Of a stretch of DNA of 64,000 nucleotides, positions 23,114-31,995 are shown piece after piece. Source of the stretch: Brachybacterium vulturis (GTDB lineage: Bacteria > Actinomycetota > Actinomycetes > Actinomycetales > Dermabacteraceae); assembly GCF_002407185.1 (NCBI RefSeq), contig NZ_CP023563.1:2356001-2420000 (forward strand). The letters are read 5' to 3'. The notes beneath the pieces are model-generated. The model worked only from the letters and a program-made list of their open reading frames with translations, was not told where the DNA came from and made no database searches. Numbering within the stretch: the first letter of the stretch is position 1; each line of letters opens with the position of its first letter. Made by a program: the position numbers and the translations under genes.

Positions 23114-24517
23114 TCAGGCGTGGGCGTGCAGCGGCTTGCCGGCGAGCGCGAGCGCGGCCTCGCCCAGGGCCTCGTGCTGCGAGGGGTGGCCGTGGACGAG
23201 GGAGGCGACATCCTCGGGGTACGCCTCCCAGTTGACGATGAGCAGTGCCTCGCCCATCAGCTCCGAGGTGCGCGAGCCGATCATGTGGACGCCGATGATG
23301 GGGCCGTCCTTCTCGCGGACCAGCTTGATGAAACCGGCAGTGTTGAGGATCTGGGACTTGCCGTTGCCGCCGAGGTTGTACTCGTAGACCTCGACCGCGT
23401 CCTCGCCCAGCTGCTCCTTCGCCTGCTTCTCGGACAGACCCACCGAGCCGACCTCGGGCTCGCAGTAGGTGATGCGCTCGATGCCGGACTCGACGATCGG
23501 AGCCGGGTTCAGCCCCGCGATCCGCTCGGCGACGTAGATGCCCTGCGCGAAGCCGCGATGGGCGAGCTGGAGGCCGGGGACGATGTCGCCGACGGCGTAG
23601 ACGCCGGCGACGTTGGTCTCCAGGGTCTCCTTGTCCGCGAGCACGAAGCCGCGATCCATCTCGATGCCCTGCTCCTCGTAGCCCACGCCTGAGGTGGCGG
23701 GGCCACGGCCGACGGCGACCAGCAGGTAGTCGCCCTCGAAGACCTTGCCGTCGGCGAGGGTGACCTTCACACCGGTGTCGGTCTGCTCGGCCTTCTCGGT
23801 GAAGACGCCGAGCGAGAACGTGATGCCGCGCTTCTTGAATGCGCGCTCGAGGGCCTTGGACAGCGCCTCGTCCTCATTGGCGACCAGGTGGGGCAAGCCC
23901 TCGACGATGGTCACGGACTCCGCGCCGAGCGACTTCCAGATCGAGGCGAACTCGACGCCGATGACGCCGCCGCCCAGGATGATCGGGTTCTTCGGGATCT
24001 CCGGCAGCTGCAGCGCCGCCTCGGAGTCCAGGAAGCGCCCGCCCAGGTCGATGCCCGGGAGGGTCTTCGAGTAGGAGCCGGAGGCGAGGATGATGTTCTT
24101 GCCGGTGAGGGTGCGGGTGCCGGACCCGGTCTCGACCGAGATGGTGTTCGGGCCGGTGAGCGTGCCGAAGCCCTCGACGTACTCGACCTTGCGGGACTTC
24201 ACCAGGCCCTGCAGGCCCTTGTGGAGCCTGCCGATGATCTTGTCCTTGAACCCCAGCACCTTCGTGGCATCGATGCCGTTGAGGGTGAGGTCGACGCCTG
24301 CGGCGGCCGCCTCGTTGGGGGCGTCGGCGAGTTCGCCGACGTGCAGCATCGCCTTGGTCGGGACACAGCCGCGGTGCAGGCAGGTGCCACCGAGCTGGTC
24401 CTTCTCCACGAGCGCGATCTTCTGGCCGAGCTGGGCTCCGCGCAGCGCGGCCGCATAGCCGCCGCTGCCACCGCCCAGGATCACGACGTCGAACTGGTCA
24501 GTGCTTGTCTCCGCCAC
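23114..24517 (-). CDS. lpdA: Dihydrolipoyl dehydrogenase (E3)
   Basis: A 467-residue flavoprotein that re-oxidises dihydrolipoyl groups with NAD+. The FAD-binding GGGSGGYAAA, the redox disulfide GGTCLHRGCVPTK, an NAD-binding segment GGGVIGVEFASIW, VYAVGDI, and the C-terminal His-Glu pair HGHPSQHEALGEA are all present. The start is GTG 24517. It lies 28 nt before dlaT in the same direction, so E3 and E2 are made together. A TAACAT hexamer at 24596-24601 (minus) may be the -10. Confidence 0.96.
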   Translation of the reverse strand: MAETSTDQFDVVILGGGSGGYAAALRGAQLGQKIALVEKDQLGGTCLHRGCVPTKAMLHVGELADAPNEAAAAGVDLTLNGIDATKVLGFKDKIIGRLHKGLQGLVKSRKVEYVEGFGTLTGPNTISVETGSGTRTLTGKNIILASGSYSKTLPGIDLGGRFLDSEAALQLPEIPKNPIILGGGVIGVEFASIWKSLGAESVTIVEGLPHLVANEDEALSKALERAFKKRGITFSLGVFTEKAEQTDTGVKVTLADGKVFEGDYLLVAVGRGPATSGVGYEEQGIEMDRGFVLADKETLETNVAGVYAVGDIVPGLQLAHRGFAQGIYVAERIAGLNPAPIVESGIERITYCEPEVGSVGLSEKQAKEQLGEDAVEVYEYNLGGNGKSQILNTAGFIKLVREKDGPIIGVHMIGSRTSELMGEALLIVNWEAYPEDVASLVHGHPSQHEALGEAALALAGKPLHAHA

Positions 24518-24595
24518 CTGTGTGCTCCTCGGTGTCTACGTGTACTCCGCGACCCGCTCGGACCCGATTGGCCGACGGCGCCGCCTGCGTGCCCC

Positions 24596-24601
24596 ATGTT
24601 A
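24596..24601 (-). promoter_or_regulatory. Possible -10 of lpdA-dlaT
   Basis: TAACAT on the minus strand would give a leader of about 70 nt before the lpdA GTG. Position only; no test of the -35. Confidence 0.4.
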
Positions 24602-24664
24602 GGCCACCGGGCGGCGCCGAGAAGACCGCTCGGCCTGTTCAGGTCGTGCTGAATGCGGTGAGCA

Positions 24665-26143
24665 TCACGCTGCGGGCCCCGTGGCGAGGTCCTCGAGGAC
24701 CTGCAGCACGGTGCGGGTGCTCATCCCGGTCGCGCCCTTGCCCATGTAGCCCAGCGGCGAGGAGGCGAAGCCCGGGCCGGCGATGTCCAGGTGCGCCCAT
24801 GGCGTCTCGTCCACGAACTCGGAGAGGAAGATGCCGGCCGAGAGCGCGCCGCCCGGCCGCTCGCCGATGTTGCGCAGGTCGGCGACCCGCCCGGTGAGGT
24901 CCGCGCGCAGCTCGGCGGGGAAGGGCAGCGCCCAGAACGGCTCGCCCGACGTCCCGGCGGCCGTGAGCACCAGCGCGCGGGCGTCCTCGGTGCCCATCAC
25001 ACCGGCGGTGCGCTTGCCGAGGGCGACCACGGCCGCACCGGTCAGCGTGGCCACGTCCATGACCAGATCCGGCTCCTCGGCGACCGCGTCGACGAGGGCG
25101 TCGGCCATGACCATCCGGCCCTCGGCGTCGGTGTTGAGGACCTCGACGGTCTTGCCGTTGCGCATCGTGACCACGTCGCCGGGGCGCTGGGCGCCGCCGC
25201 CGGGCATGTTCTCGGCCAGCGCCAGATACGTGGTGACCTTGACGTCCAGGCCCAGGCGGGCGGCACCGATGGTCGCGCCGAGCACGGTCGCGGCGCCGGT
25301 CATGTCGGAGGTCATGTCGTCCATGCCGGGTGCGGGCTTGAGCGAGATGCCGCCGGTGTCGAAGGTGATGCCCTTGCCCACGAGCGCGACCGAGCGCTTC
25401 GCGGTCTTGGGGGCGTACTCGAGACGCACCAGGCGCGGCGGACGGGCCGAGCCCTGGCCCACCCCGACGATGCCGCCGTAGCCGCCCTCGGCGAGCTGTT
25501 CCTCGTCGAGCACCGTGACCGTCACGGGCAGATCGGCGACGAGCTCCTCCGCGCGCTGCGCGAAGGAGGCGGGGTAGAGGAGGTTCGGCGGGGTGTTGAC
25601 GAGATCGCGGACGGTGTCCACCACCTCGGAGAGCAGGGTGGAGCGGTCCACCGCGGCGCGGGCGGCGTCGGCCTCGCCCTCGGCGACCAGGCTCAGGGAG
25701 CCGAGCGCGGCCTTGGGGGCGGAGGCGCCGGTGCCGGACTTGTGCGCCACGAAGGCGTAGGCGCCCAGTGCGGCGCCCTCGAGGGCAGCGGCGCGCTGGT
25801 CGGCGGAGCCCGTCGGCAGCGCGACGGCGGCGCGCTCGACGCCGCTCAGGGAGCGGGTGGCGGTGCCGAAGGCCAGGCGCAGGTCCTCGGCGGAGACCTC
25901 GGCGAGATCCTCGTCACCCACGCCGACCAGCAGCAGCGAGCTCGCGGCGGCCAGTCCGAAGGACGGGATGCGGTACAGATCGCCGCGCGCCGAAGAGGCG
26001 TCGAGACCGGCGATGGCCTCGGAGATCTCGGGGGATCCGGGGACGGTCGCCGGGGCGTCGTCGGCGCCGGCGAGCAGGGGGAGGATGAGGACGTCGGTGT
26101 CGACGTCGCGCACTGATGCTTCGGTGATGGTGATGGTGGGCAT
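24665..26143 (-). CDS. pepA: Leucyl aminopeptidase (M17)
   Basis: A 492-residue cytosolic metallopeptidase. The C-terminal catalytic domain has GKGITFDTGGISLKP (Lys and Asp metal ligands), MTSDMTGAATVLG and the NTDAEGR signature with its Asp, Glu and Arg. The N-terminal macro-like domain forms the hexamer. The start at ATG 26143 is fixed by a leaderless promoter; an open frame runs further upstream over the divergent membrane gene and was rejected. Mycobacterial pepB occupies the matching position next to dlaT. Confidence 0.95.
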   Translation of the reverse strand: MPTITITEASVRDVDTDVLILPLLAGADDAPATVPGSPEISEAIAGLDASSARGDLYRIPSFGLAAASSLLLVGVGDEDLAEVSAEDLRLAFGTATRSLSGVERAAVALPTGSADQRAAALEGAALGAYAFVAHKSGTGASAPKAALGSLSLVAEGEADAARAAVDRSTLLSEVVDTVRDLVNTPPNLLYPASFAQRAEELVADLPVTVTVLDEEQLAEGGYGGIVGVGQGSARPPRLVRLEYAPKTAKRSVALVGKGITFDTGGISLKPAPGMDDMTSDMTGAATVLGATIGAARLGLDVKVTTYLALAENMPGGGAQRPGDVVTMRNGKTVEVLNTDAEGRMVMADALVDAVAEEPDLVMDVATLTGAAVVALGKRTAGVMGTEDARALVLTAAGTSGEPFWALPFPAELRADLTGRVADLRNIGERPGGALSAGIFLSEFVDETPWAHLDIAGPGFASSPLGYMGKGATGMSTRTVLQVLEDLATGPAA

Positions 26144-26149
26144 GCCTCT

Positions 26150-26155
26150 ATCGTA
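26150..26155 (-). promoter_or_regulatory. Leaderless -10 (TACGAT) for pepA
   Basis: On the minus strand TACGAT is followed by AGAGGC and then ATG, which decides the start against longer alternatives. Confidence 0.6.
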
Positions 26156-26206
26156 GGGGCGGGTCGGACATGGTGTCCGCGCCCCACGGAGGAGGACCGA
26201 GGACCC

Positions 26207-26569
26207 ATGGCGGCGTTGAGCATCGTGGTGGCCGTGCTGTGCGGGCTGACCGCTCTGCTGGGTCTCTACTACGCGCTGCGGGAGCTGAACGCGGACCTGG
26301 TGCTGCTGGGCGCCTGCGCGCTGCTGGCCGTCGGCTGGGTGGTGCTCGGGCTCGCGCTGGGTCTGCGCGATCTCGGCGGCGGAACTCCTGAGGACCCGAT
26401 CACGCTGTACGGCTATCTGATCACCGCCGTGGTGCTCGTGGTGGGCGGCGGCTGGATGGGCCTGTTCGAGCGCAGCCGCTGGGGAAGCCTGGTCACCGGG
26501 CTGGGAGCCCTGGTCAGCGCCGTGCTGCTGATGAGACTGCACCAGATCTGGCCAGGAGGCTTCGCATGA
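26207..26569 (+). CDS. Small integral membrane protein
   Basis: A 120-residue protein with four predicted membrane helices and short loops (for example LGLRDLGGGTPEDPITLYGY between helices two and three). No family is recognised. GGAGGA lies upstream of the ATG, and the stop overlaps the next gene by 4 nt (ATGA), so the two are co-translated. It is divergent from pepA. Confidence 0.75.
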   Translation: MAALSIVVAVLCGLTALLGLYYALRELNADLVLLGACALLAVGWVVLGLALGLRDLGGGTPEDPITLYGYLITAVVLVVGGGWMGLFERSRWGSLVTGLGALVSAVLLMRLHQIWPGGFA

Positions 26570-27006
26570 CCGCTCCGCACACCACCGAGGCGGCCACCGG
26601 TCGCGGCGGCCGCGGGTTCGAGATCGTCCTGATCGCCGTGTACGGCATCTTCGCGATCTCGGCGACCGCACGCAGTCTGGTGCAGGTGCTGCGGGACTTC
26701 TCCTTCGCCCCCTTCGCATATGTGCTGTCCCTGCTGGCGGCCGTCACCTACATCGCCGTGACCATCGCGCTGGTCCGCCACGGTCGACGCTCCGCGCTGG
26801 CCCGCAGGCTGTGCCTGGCGGAGCTGGCGGGCGTGCTGATCGTCGGCACGCTGACGCTCCTGGATCCCGCACTGTTCCCCGATGCCACGGTCTGGGGCCA
26901 CTTCGGGCAGGGCTACGGCTTCGTCCCCCTGCTGCTGCCGGTGGTCGCACTCCTGTATCTGCGCCGCAGCAGGCGGCACGACAGGGCCGCGGGACCTGTG
27001 GCCTGA
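26566..27006 (+). CDS. Integral membrane protein
   Basis: A 146-residue membrane protein with four hydrophobic segments. The helix after residue 20 begins IVLIAVYGIFAISATARSLV, and a LLPVVALLYLRRSRR end puts a basic tail in the cytoplasm. It resembles small uncharacterised actinobacterial membrane proteins that precede pyrD. No function is assigned. Confidence 0.78.
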   Translation: MTAPHTTEAATGRGGRGFEIVLIAVYGIFAISATARSLVQVLRDFSFAPFAYVLSLLAAVTYIAVTIALVRHGRRSALARRLCLAELAGVLIVGTLTLLDPALFPDATVWGHFGQGYGFVPLLLPVVALLYLRRSRRHDRAAGPVA

Positions 27007-27026
27007 AACACGCCCTGCCGACCGCG

Positions 27027-27032
27027 TACCGT
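27027..27032 (+). promoter_or_regulatory. Leaderless -10 (TACCGT) for pyrD
   Basis: TACCGT is followed by 7 nt and then GTG 27040. Confidence 0.5.
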
Positions 27033-27039
27033 ACTCCTC

Positions 27040-28140
27040 GTGACCTCCGACGACCCCTTGCACCGTGGGCCCTACTCCCTCCTCTTCCGGCACGTCCTCC
27101 GCAGGTTCGATCCTGAGCAGGCGCATCGGCTGACGGTGCGGGCGCTGGCCGCTGCCCACGCGATGCCGGGCGGCCCCGCACTGCTGCGCGCCGCGTTCTC
27201 CGTCCCGGATCCGATGCACGACGCTCGCGCCACCCGGCGCGTGCTCGGCGCCGAGCATCGCAGCCCGCTGGGACTGGCCGCCGGTTTCGACAAGGACGGC
27301 GAGGTGCCGCTGGCGCTGCTGGACCTCGGCTTCGGCCATGTCGAGGTGGGCACTGTGACCGCGAAGGCGCAGCCGGGCAACCCGCGACCGCGCTCCTTCA
27401 GGCTGGTGGGGGACAGAGCACTGATCAACCGCATGGGCTTCAACAACGACGGGGCACGAGCCCTCGCGAAGCGACTCGCCCGGGCCCGTCGCTCCGAGCG
27501 CGGCCAGCGGGCCGTGATCGGGGTGAACATCGGCAAGTCCAAGGTGACCGCTCTCGAGGACGCCGCGGAGGACTACCGCTTCTCCGCCCGACTGCTCACC
27601 CCCTACGCCGACTATCTCGCCATCAATGTCTCCAGCCCCAACACTCCCGGCCTCCGCGACCTGCAGAGCGTCGCGATGCTGCGCCCGATCCTCGAGGCCG
27701 TGGTCCAGGAGGCCGAGCGGACCCGCACCCGCCTGCGGCGCAACGTGCCGGTGCTGGTGAAGATCGCCCCCGACCTGCACGACGAGGACGTGGAGGCGGT
27801 GGCCCGTCTCGCCACCGAGGCCGGACTGGCCGGCGTCATCGCCACGAACACCACCATCGCGCGTCCCGAGTCGTTGAACACCGACCGTGCCCGGATCGAG
27901 CAGATCGGCGCCGGTGGGCTCTCCGGCCCGGTGCTCGCCTCACGTTCGCGGGAGGTGCTGGCGCTGCTGCGCGCCACACTTCCGGAGGACGCCGTGATCA
28001 TCAGCTGCGGGGGAGTGAGCACCGCCCAGGACGTGCAGGAGCGGCTCGACGCCGGCGCGGACCTGGTCCAGGGCTACACCGCGATGATCTACGAGGGTCC
28101 GGCCTGGCCCGGCCGGATCGCCCGAGAGCTCGTCGGCTGA
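27040..28140 (+). CDS. pyrD: Dihydroorotate dehydrogenase, quinone type (class 2)
   Basis: A 366-residue flavoenzyme of pyrimidine synthesis. The amphipathic N-terminal extension (YSLLFRHVLRRFDPEQAHRL) that docks class 2 enzymes to the membrane and quinone is present. The FMN barrel follows, with GLAAGFDKDGEV, NRMGFNNDG, NVSSPNTPGLRDLQ, TNTTIARP and GGVSTAQDVQERL. It starts at GTG 27040 and ends just before a 500-bp gap. Confidence 0.96.
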   Translation: MTSDDPLHRGPYSLLFRHVLRRFDPEQAHRLTVRALAAAHAMPGGPALLRAAFSVPDPMHDARATRRVLGAEHRSPLGLAAGFDKDGEVPLALLDLGFGHVEVGTVTAKAQPGNPRPRSFRLVGDRALINRMGFNNDGARALAKRLARARRSERGQRAVIGVNIGKSKVTALEDAAEDYRFSARLLTPYADYLAINVSSPNTPGLRDLQSVAMLRPILEAVVQEAERTRTRLRRNVPVLVKIAPDLHDEDVEAVARLATEAGLAGVIATNTTIARPESLNTDRARIEQIGAGGLSGPVLASRSREVLALLRATLPEDAVIISCGGVSTAQDVQERLDAGADLVQGYTAMIYEGPAWPGRIARELVG

Positions 28141-28393
28141 GTCGAGCTGGTGGGCTGACGGTGGGGATGGCGGCGTCGCGCCGGCTCTCCTCCTGTCGGC
28201 GACTGCGTGTCGACGTCCGCGTGTCCGTGTCGACGCTCGCGAGCGCGTCCGCGCACGCCCCCGGGCGTGCACCGGGAGCTCGTGAGCGGGCGAGGGCGCC
28301 GCGCTGCTCCGGGCGCTCGCCCATGAAACCCCGGCGCGAGAAGGGCCTGCGGGCGGCTCTCTGTGTACGTGGCCGCGCCCCGCACCAGCCCAG

Positions 28394-28402
28394 TGTGGAT
28401 AA
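28394..28402 (-). promoter_or_regulatory. DnaA-box consensus (TTATCCACA), copy 1
   Basis: On the minus strand this is the exact TTATCCACA consensus. It is part of a 12-bp arm TGTGGATAACCC that is perfectly inverted at 28503-28514. The roughly 500-bp gap 28141-28644 has no gene. Confidence 0.6.
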
Positions 28403-28505
28403 CCCAGTGCTGTGGAGGGGAGAATGTCTCTCCGATCCCTCGGGATCTTTTCGTGGCCTCCTGCTCTGCGCATTCCGGAATCTCTCCCTGCTCGCCTGCA
28501 CGGGG

Positions 28506-28514
28506 TTATCCACA
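28506..28514 (+). promoter_or_regulatory. DnaA-box consensus (TTATCCACA), copy 2
   Basis: Second exact TTATCCACA, in inverted orientation to copy 1 and about 110 bp away, within GGGTTATCCACA. Confidence 0.6.
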
Positions 28515-28551
28515 ATTGAGTTGGCCGCTGTCGAGTGTCGGGGTGTCTCGA

Positions 28552-28557
28552 TAGAAT
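28552..28557 (+). promoter_or_regulatory. -10 element upstream of the HNH gene
   Basis: TAGAAT is a strong -10 match about 88 nt before the HNH start codon. No clear -35 is seen. Confidence 0.45.
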
Positions 28558-28644
28558 CGGGGTGTCGGATGGGCATCGGAGCCCGTCGCTCGTGGTTCGC
28601 TCGGACAGCGGGCCGACGCGAGGTAGTCGAGGGGGTGATGGGGC

Positions 28645-30357
28645 ATGAGCGCGATCGAGGAACCGCCGTCGCCGTTCGACGCGGACGGCCGCGATGAGGC
28701 TGCTGAAGCGGCGTTCCTGGCGTCCCTGCCGCCGCGGCTGCGGAACGTCGATGCGCGTCAGGAACTCACCCGCGAGGACCTTCCCCTGCGCGGCCGCAGC
28801 ATGGATGATCCCCAGCTCAGCGCCGCGACCCAGCGCGTCTGGGATGCGGAGAAGCAGGAGGCCCGCTGCCTGGCGGAGAAGCATCGGGCCCTGGCCGAGC
28901 TCTACGAGCACGACGGGGAGTACGAGGAGGTCACCGAGGTCGATTCCGTGGACGCCACGCGTGCCGCCCTCGCTCTGCGAGTGACCACCGGTGCTGCTGG
29001 CTGGTATCTCCGCGATGCTTATCAGGCGGTGCACCTGTTCCCGCGCTGCCTCGCAGCTTTGGAGTCCGGGGTTCTGCCGTCGACCTGGTTCCAGAAGATG
29101 CTGAAATCCTCACGCTCTTTGACGGATGATTCTCGCAGGAATCTGGATGTCGCTGTCGCGTCCTGGTCCCCGGATATCAGTCCGGAACGTTTCTTCACCC
29201 TGCTGAAGAAGCTCATCGCCCTGCTCGAGCAGCGCGAGGAGCGGCCTGATCCTCTCGACGGTCTCACTCGCAGTGTCGAGCTCCTGCCCAGCAACGAGCC
29301 GGGGATGGGGACCGTGCAGATCAGCGGTCCGATCCCCGACATCCTCGCGCAGTGGAAGCAGTTGGACGAGTCCGCTCGCGCGGTCCAGACCGCCCAGCGC
29401 ACCGCCCTGCGGGAGGGCACCCCCATTCCGCATGACCCGGACGGTCTCGTCCTGGCCTCGGGGAAGGCCACGCCCCTGACCCAGCTGCGCTTCGCGCTGA
29501 TGAGCTCGGCGACGCTGGACGTCGACGGAGTCCAGATCCCCACCGAGCGGTTCCGGCTGAACATCACGGTTCCTGCGCTCACGCTGCTGGGTGCTTCGGA
29601 TGAGCCGGGCAGTCTGGAGGGCACCATCCCGTTGCCGCCGTCGATGGCCCGTTCCCTCGCCGGCAGCACCGGTGCCTGGTACCGCGTGCTGACCGATCCC
29701 ACCAGTGGTGCTTTCCTGCCGCTGGCGGCGACGAGGTACCTGCCCTCGACGGCGATGCTCGAGCATCTTCGGATGCGCAACAGCCTGTGTGCGGTGCCGG
29801 GATGCACCCGGCCCACCTCCTGGGCCTCCGAATGCGATCACATCGAAGAATGCCGGCGCGGCACGCCTGACGCGGGAGCCCTCACCGAGATCGAGAACCT
29901 CCACCTGCTGTGCTGGCAGCACCACCTCGACAAGACGGCCGGCCTGCTGGACCCCACCCGGCTGCCCACCGCCGTCACCGAGCCCGGCCGCACCCGCTGG
30001 GTCGTCAGTCGCGACGGCGATGTCGTGACCGTGATCGATGATCTCGACACCGCGAGCCTCCAGATCGCCCAGGACCTCGCATGCGCCTGGACCTGCTTCC
30101 TGCGCGGCACCCATGCCGGGGAGCCGGTCACCGTTTCGGTGCCGACAGAACCCGGATCGGCTGGCCCCGAACCCCCGGGATCCAGCAGTCCAGGTCAGGT
30201 GCTCCCTCCCGAGCAACCGACGGAGATCGCGGAGGATCCGCCGCTCGAGTACTTCGCCTGGGAACCACCCTTGCTGCGAGGGGGACACCGCCCGCCACCG
30301 CAGGAGCCCGAGAAGCCCCCGGAACCCTGGGGAGAACTGGGCCCACCACCCTTCTGA
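28645..30357 (+). CDS. DUF222 / HNH endonuclease domain protein (13E12-like)
   Basis: A 570-residue protein. A helical DUF222 region fills most of the first 370 residues. The HNH nuclease region follows, with zinc-type cysteines and catalytic histidine: CAVPGCTRPTSWASECDHI and then NLHLLCWQHHLDKT. The last 80 residues are proline-rich and look disordered (ending PEPWGELGPPPF). Actinobacterial genomes carry many copies of this family, related to the mycobacterial 13E12 repeats, sometimes at integration sites. Its biological role is not established. GGGGGTGATGGGG precedes ATG 28645. Confidence 0.88.
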   Translation: MSAIEEPPSPFDADGRDEAAEAAFLASLPPRLRNVDARQELTREDLPLRGRSMDDPQLSAATQRVWDAEKQEARCLAEKHRALAELYEHDGEYEEVTEVDSVDATRAALALRVTTGAAGWYLRDAYQAVHLFPRCLAALESGVLPSTWFQKMLKSSRSLTDDSRRNLDVAVASWSPDISPERFFTLLKKLIALLEQREERPDPLDGLTRSVELLPSNEPGMGTVQISGPIPDILAQWKQLDESARAVQTAQRTALREGTPIPHDPDGLVLASGKATPLTQLRFALMSSATLDVDGVQIPTERFRLNITVPALTLLGASDEPGSLEGTIPLPPSMARSLAGSTGAWYRVLTDPTSGAFLPLAATRYLPSTAMLEHLRMRNSLCAVPGCTRPTSWASECDHIEECRRGTPDAGALTEIENLHLLCWQHHLDKTAGLLDPTRLPTAVTEPGRTRWVVSRDGDVVTVIDDLDTASLQIAQDLACAWTCFLRGTHAGEPVTVSVPTEPGSAGPEPPGSSSPGQVLPPEQPTEIAEDPPLEYFAWEPPLLRGGHRPPPQEPEKPPEPWGELGPPPF

Positions 30358-30449
30358 TGTGGCCCGGGGAAGCCCCCTGCCCCGGGCCCGGTGCAGCCTG
30401 CGTTCTGCGGTGCGGCCGGGCTGTGACGCGGGCCGTCAGGGATCCCGCC

Positions 30450-30455
30450 TACCCT
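30450..30455 (+). promoter_or_regulatory. Leaderless -10 (TACCCT) for rarA
   Basis: TACCCT is followed by GAGGGG and then ATG 30462, choosing this start over a long upstream open frame antisense-like to the HNH gene tail. Confidence 0.65.
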
Positions 30456-30461
30456 GAGGGG

Positions 30462-31847
30462 ATGGACGAGGACCTCTTCTCCCTCAGCGGTGACGCGCCG
30501 GCGCCGCGCACCCTGTCGGACCGCAACCGGGACCACCGGGCACCGCTCGCGGTGCGGATGCGCCCGCGCACCCTCGAGGAGGTCGTCGGTCAGCACGCCG
30601 CCCTCGAACCGGGCAGCCCCCTGCGGCGGCTCGTCTCCACCGACGACTCCCGCACCGCGCCCGCCTCCGTCATCCTGTGGGGCCCGCCCGGCACCGGGAA
30701 GACCACTCTGGCCTACGTGGTCGCACAGTCCGGCGATCGCGAGTTCGTGGAGGTCTCCGCAGTGCTCGCCGGGGTCAAGGACATCCGAGAGGTCGTGGAC
30801 CAGGCCCGCTCCCGCCTGCGGACCATCGGGCGCGAGACCGTCCTGTTCGTCGACGAGGTGCACCGCTTCTCGAAGTCCCAGCAGGACGCCCTGCTGCCCA
30901 GCGTCGAGAACCGATGGGTCACCCTCATCGCCGCGACCACCGAGAACCCCTCGTTCTCCGTGATCTCCCCGCTGCTGTCGCGCTCGATCATGGTCACCCT
31001 CGACCCGCTGGAGCGGGAGGACCTCGATGCGCTCGTGGATCGCGCGCTGAGCGATGAGCGAGGCCTGCAGGGCTCCGTCTCTCTCACCGACGACGCCCGC
31101 GAGGCGCTGCTGCGACTGGGCGGCGGGGACGCCCGCAAGATCCTCACCTCCCTCGAGGCCGCCGCCGCCGCGGCGCTGATGAAGGACTCCGCGGAGATCG
31201 ATGCCGCCACCCTCGCGCAGGCCGTCAACCGTGCCGCCGTGCGCTATGACCGGGCCGGCGATCAGCACTACGACGTCACCAGCGCGTTCATCAAATCTAT
31301 GCGCGGCAGCGACGTGGATGCCGCCCTGCACTACCTGGCCCGCATGATCGAGGCGGGGGAGGATCCTCGCTTCATCGCCCGCCGGGTGGTGATCGCCGCC
31401 GGCGAGGAGGTGGGCATGGCAGACCCCTCTGCCCTGCAGGTCGCGGTCGCCGCGATGCAGGCCGTGCAGATGCTGGGCATGCCCGAGGGCAGGATCCCCC
31501 TGGCCCAGGCCGTCGTCCATATCGCCACGGCGCCCAAGTCCAACGCCTCCTACAAGGCGCTGGACGCCGCGATCGCCGATGTGCGCGCCGGCAGGGGGCA
31601 GGGCGTGCCCGCCCACCTGCGCGATGCCCATTACTCCGGGGCGGAGAAGCTCGGCCACGGGGTCGAGTACCAGTACGCTCACGACGCGCCGCATGCCGTT
31701 GCCGCCCAGCAGTACGCCCCCGACGACCTGGTGGGGGTGGACTATTACCGGCCCACCACCCACGGGCACGAGGAGCGCACCGCCCGCCGGGTCGAGGTGC
31801 TGCGCGGGATCCTGCGGCCGCGGCCTCCGGGCACGACGACGAGCTGA
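30462..31847 (+). CDS. rarA: Replication-associated recombination ATPase RarA/MgsA
   Basis: A 461-residue clamp-loader-like AAA+ ATPase acting at stalled forks. It has RMRPRTLEEVVGQHAALEPG at the N-terminus, Walker A GPPGTGKTTLA, Walker B LFVDEVHRFSKSQQDALLP, sensor 1 ATTENPSFSV, and the C-terminal tetramerisation region (GMPEGRIPLAQAVVHIATAPKS in shorter form). The start fits a leaderless transcript. It stands upstream of rpsD-alaS-ruvX as in many Micrococcales. Confidence 0.94.
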   Translation: MDEDLFSLSGDAPAPRTLSDRNRDHRAPLAVRMRPRTLEEVVGQHAALEPGSPLRRLVSTDDSRTAPASVILWGPPGTGKTTLAYVVAQSGDREFVEVSAVLAGVKDIREVVDQARSRLRTIGRETVLFVDEVHRFSKSQQDALLPSVENRWVTLIAATTENPSFSVISPLLSRSIMVTLDPLEREDLDALVDRALSDERGLQGSVSLTDDAREALLRLGGGDARKILTSLEAAAAAALMKDSAEIDAATLAQAVNRAAVRYDRAGDQHYDVTSAFIKSMRGSDVDAALHYLARMIEAGEDPRFIARRVVIAAGEEVGMADPSALQVAVAAMQAVQMLGMPEGRIPLAQAVVHIATAPKSNASYKALDAAIADVRAGRGQGVPAHLRDAHYSGAEKLGHGVEYQYAHDAPHAVAAQQYAPDDLVGVDYYRPTTHGHEERTARRVEVLRGILRPRPPGTTTS

Positions 31848-31942
31848 GTTCCGCCCAGCGTGAGCGACCACACAGGAGGTTCCGTGTGACCAGGGCCGTC
31901 GGTCGTGGACCGGGAGTGTCGGCTGCGGTAGTGTGGGTCGCT

Positions 31943-31968
31943 GAATCCGCGGCTGCAAGACTGGATTC
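31943..31968 (+). promoter_or_regulatory. Hairpin in the rpsD leader
   Basis: GAATCC and GGATTC flank a 14-nt loop in the leader, downstream of a possible -10 (TAGTGT near 31929). It could be a target for S4 feedback, but this is inference. Confidence 0.35.
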
Positions 31969-31995
31969 ACCACACGCGAACAAGAGGTACACCTC

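Noticed and set aside
28161-28644. Coding region in the gap before the HNH gene
   Set aside because: Open frames there are low-complexity and the DnaA-box inverted repeat crosses them. No start signals fit.
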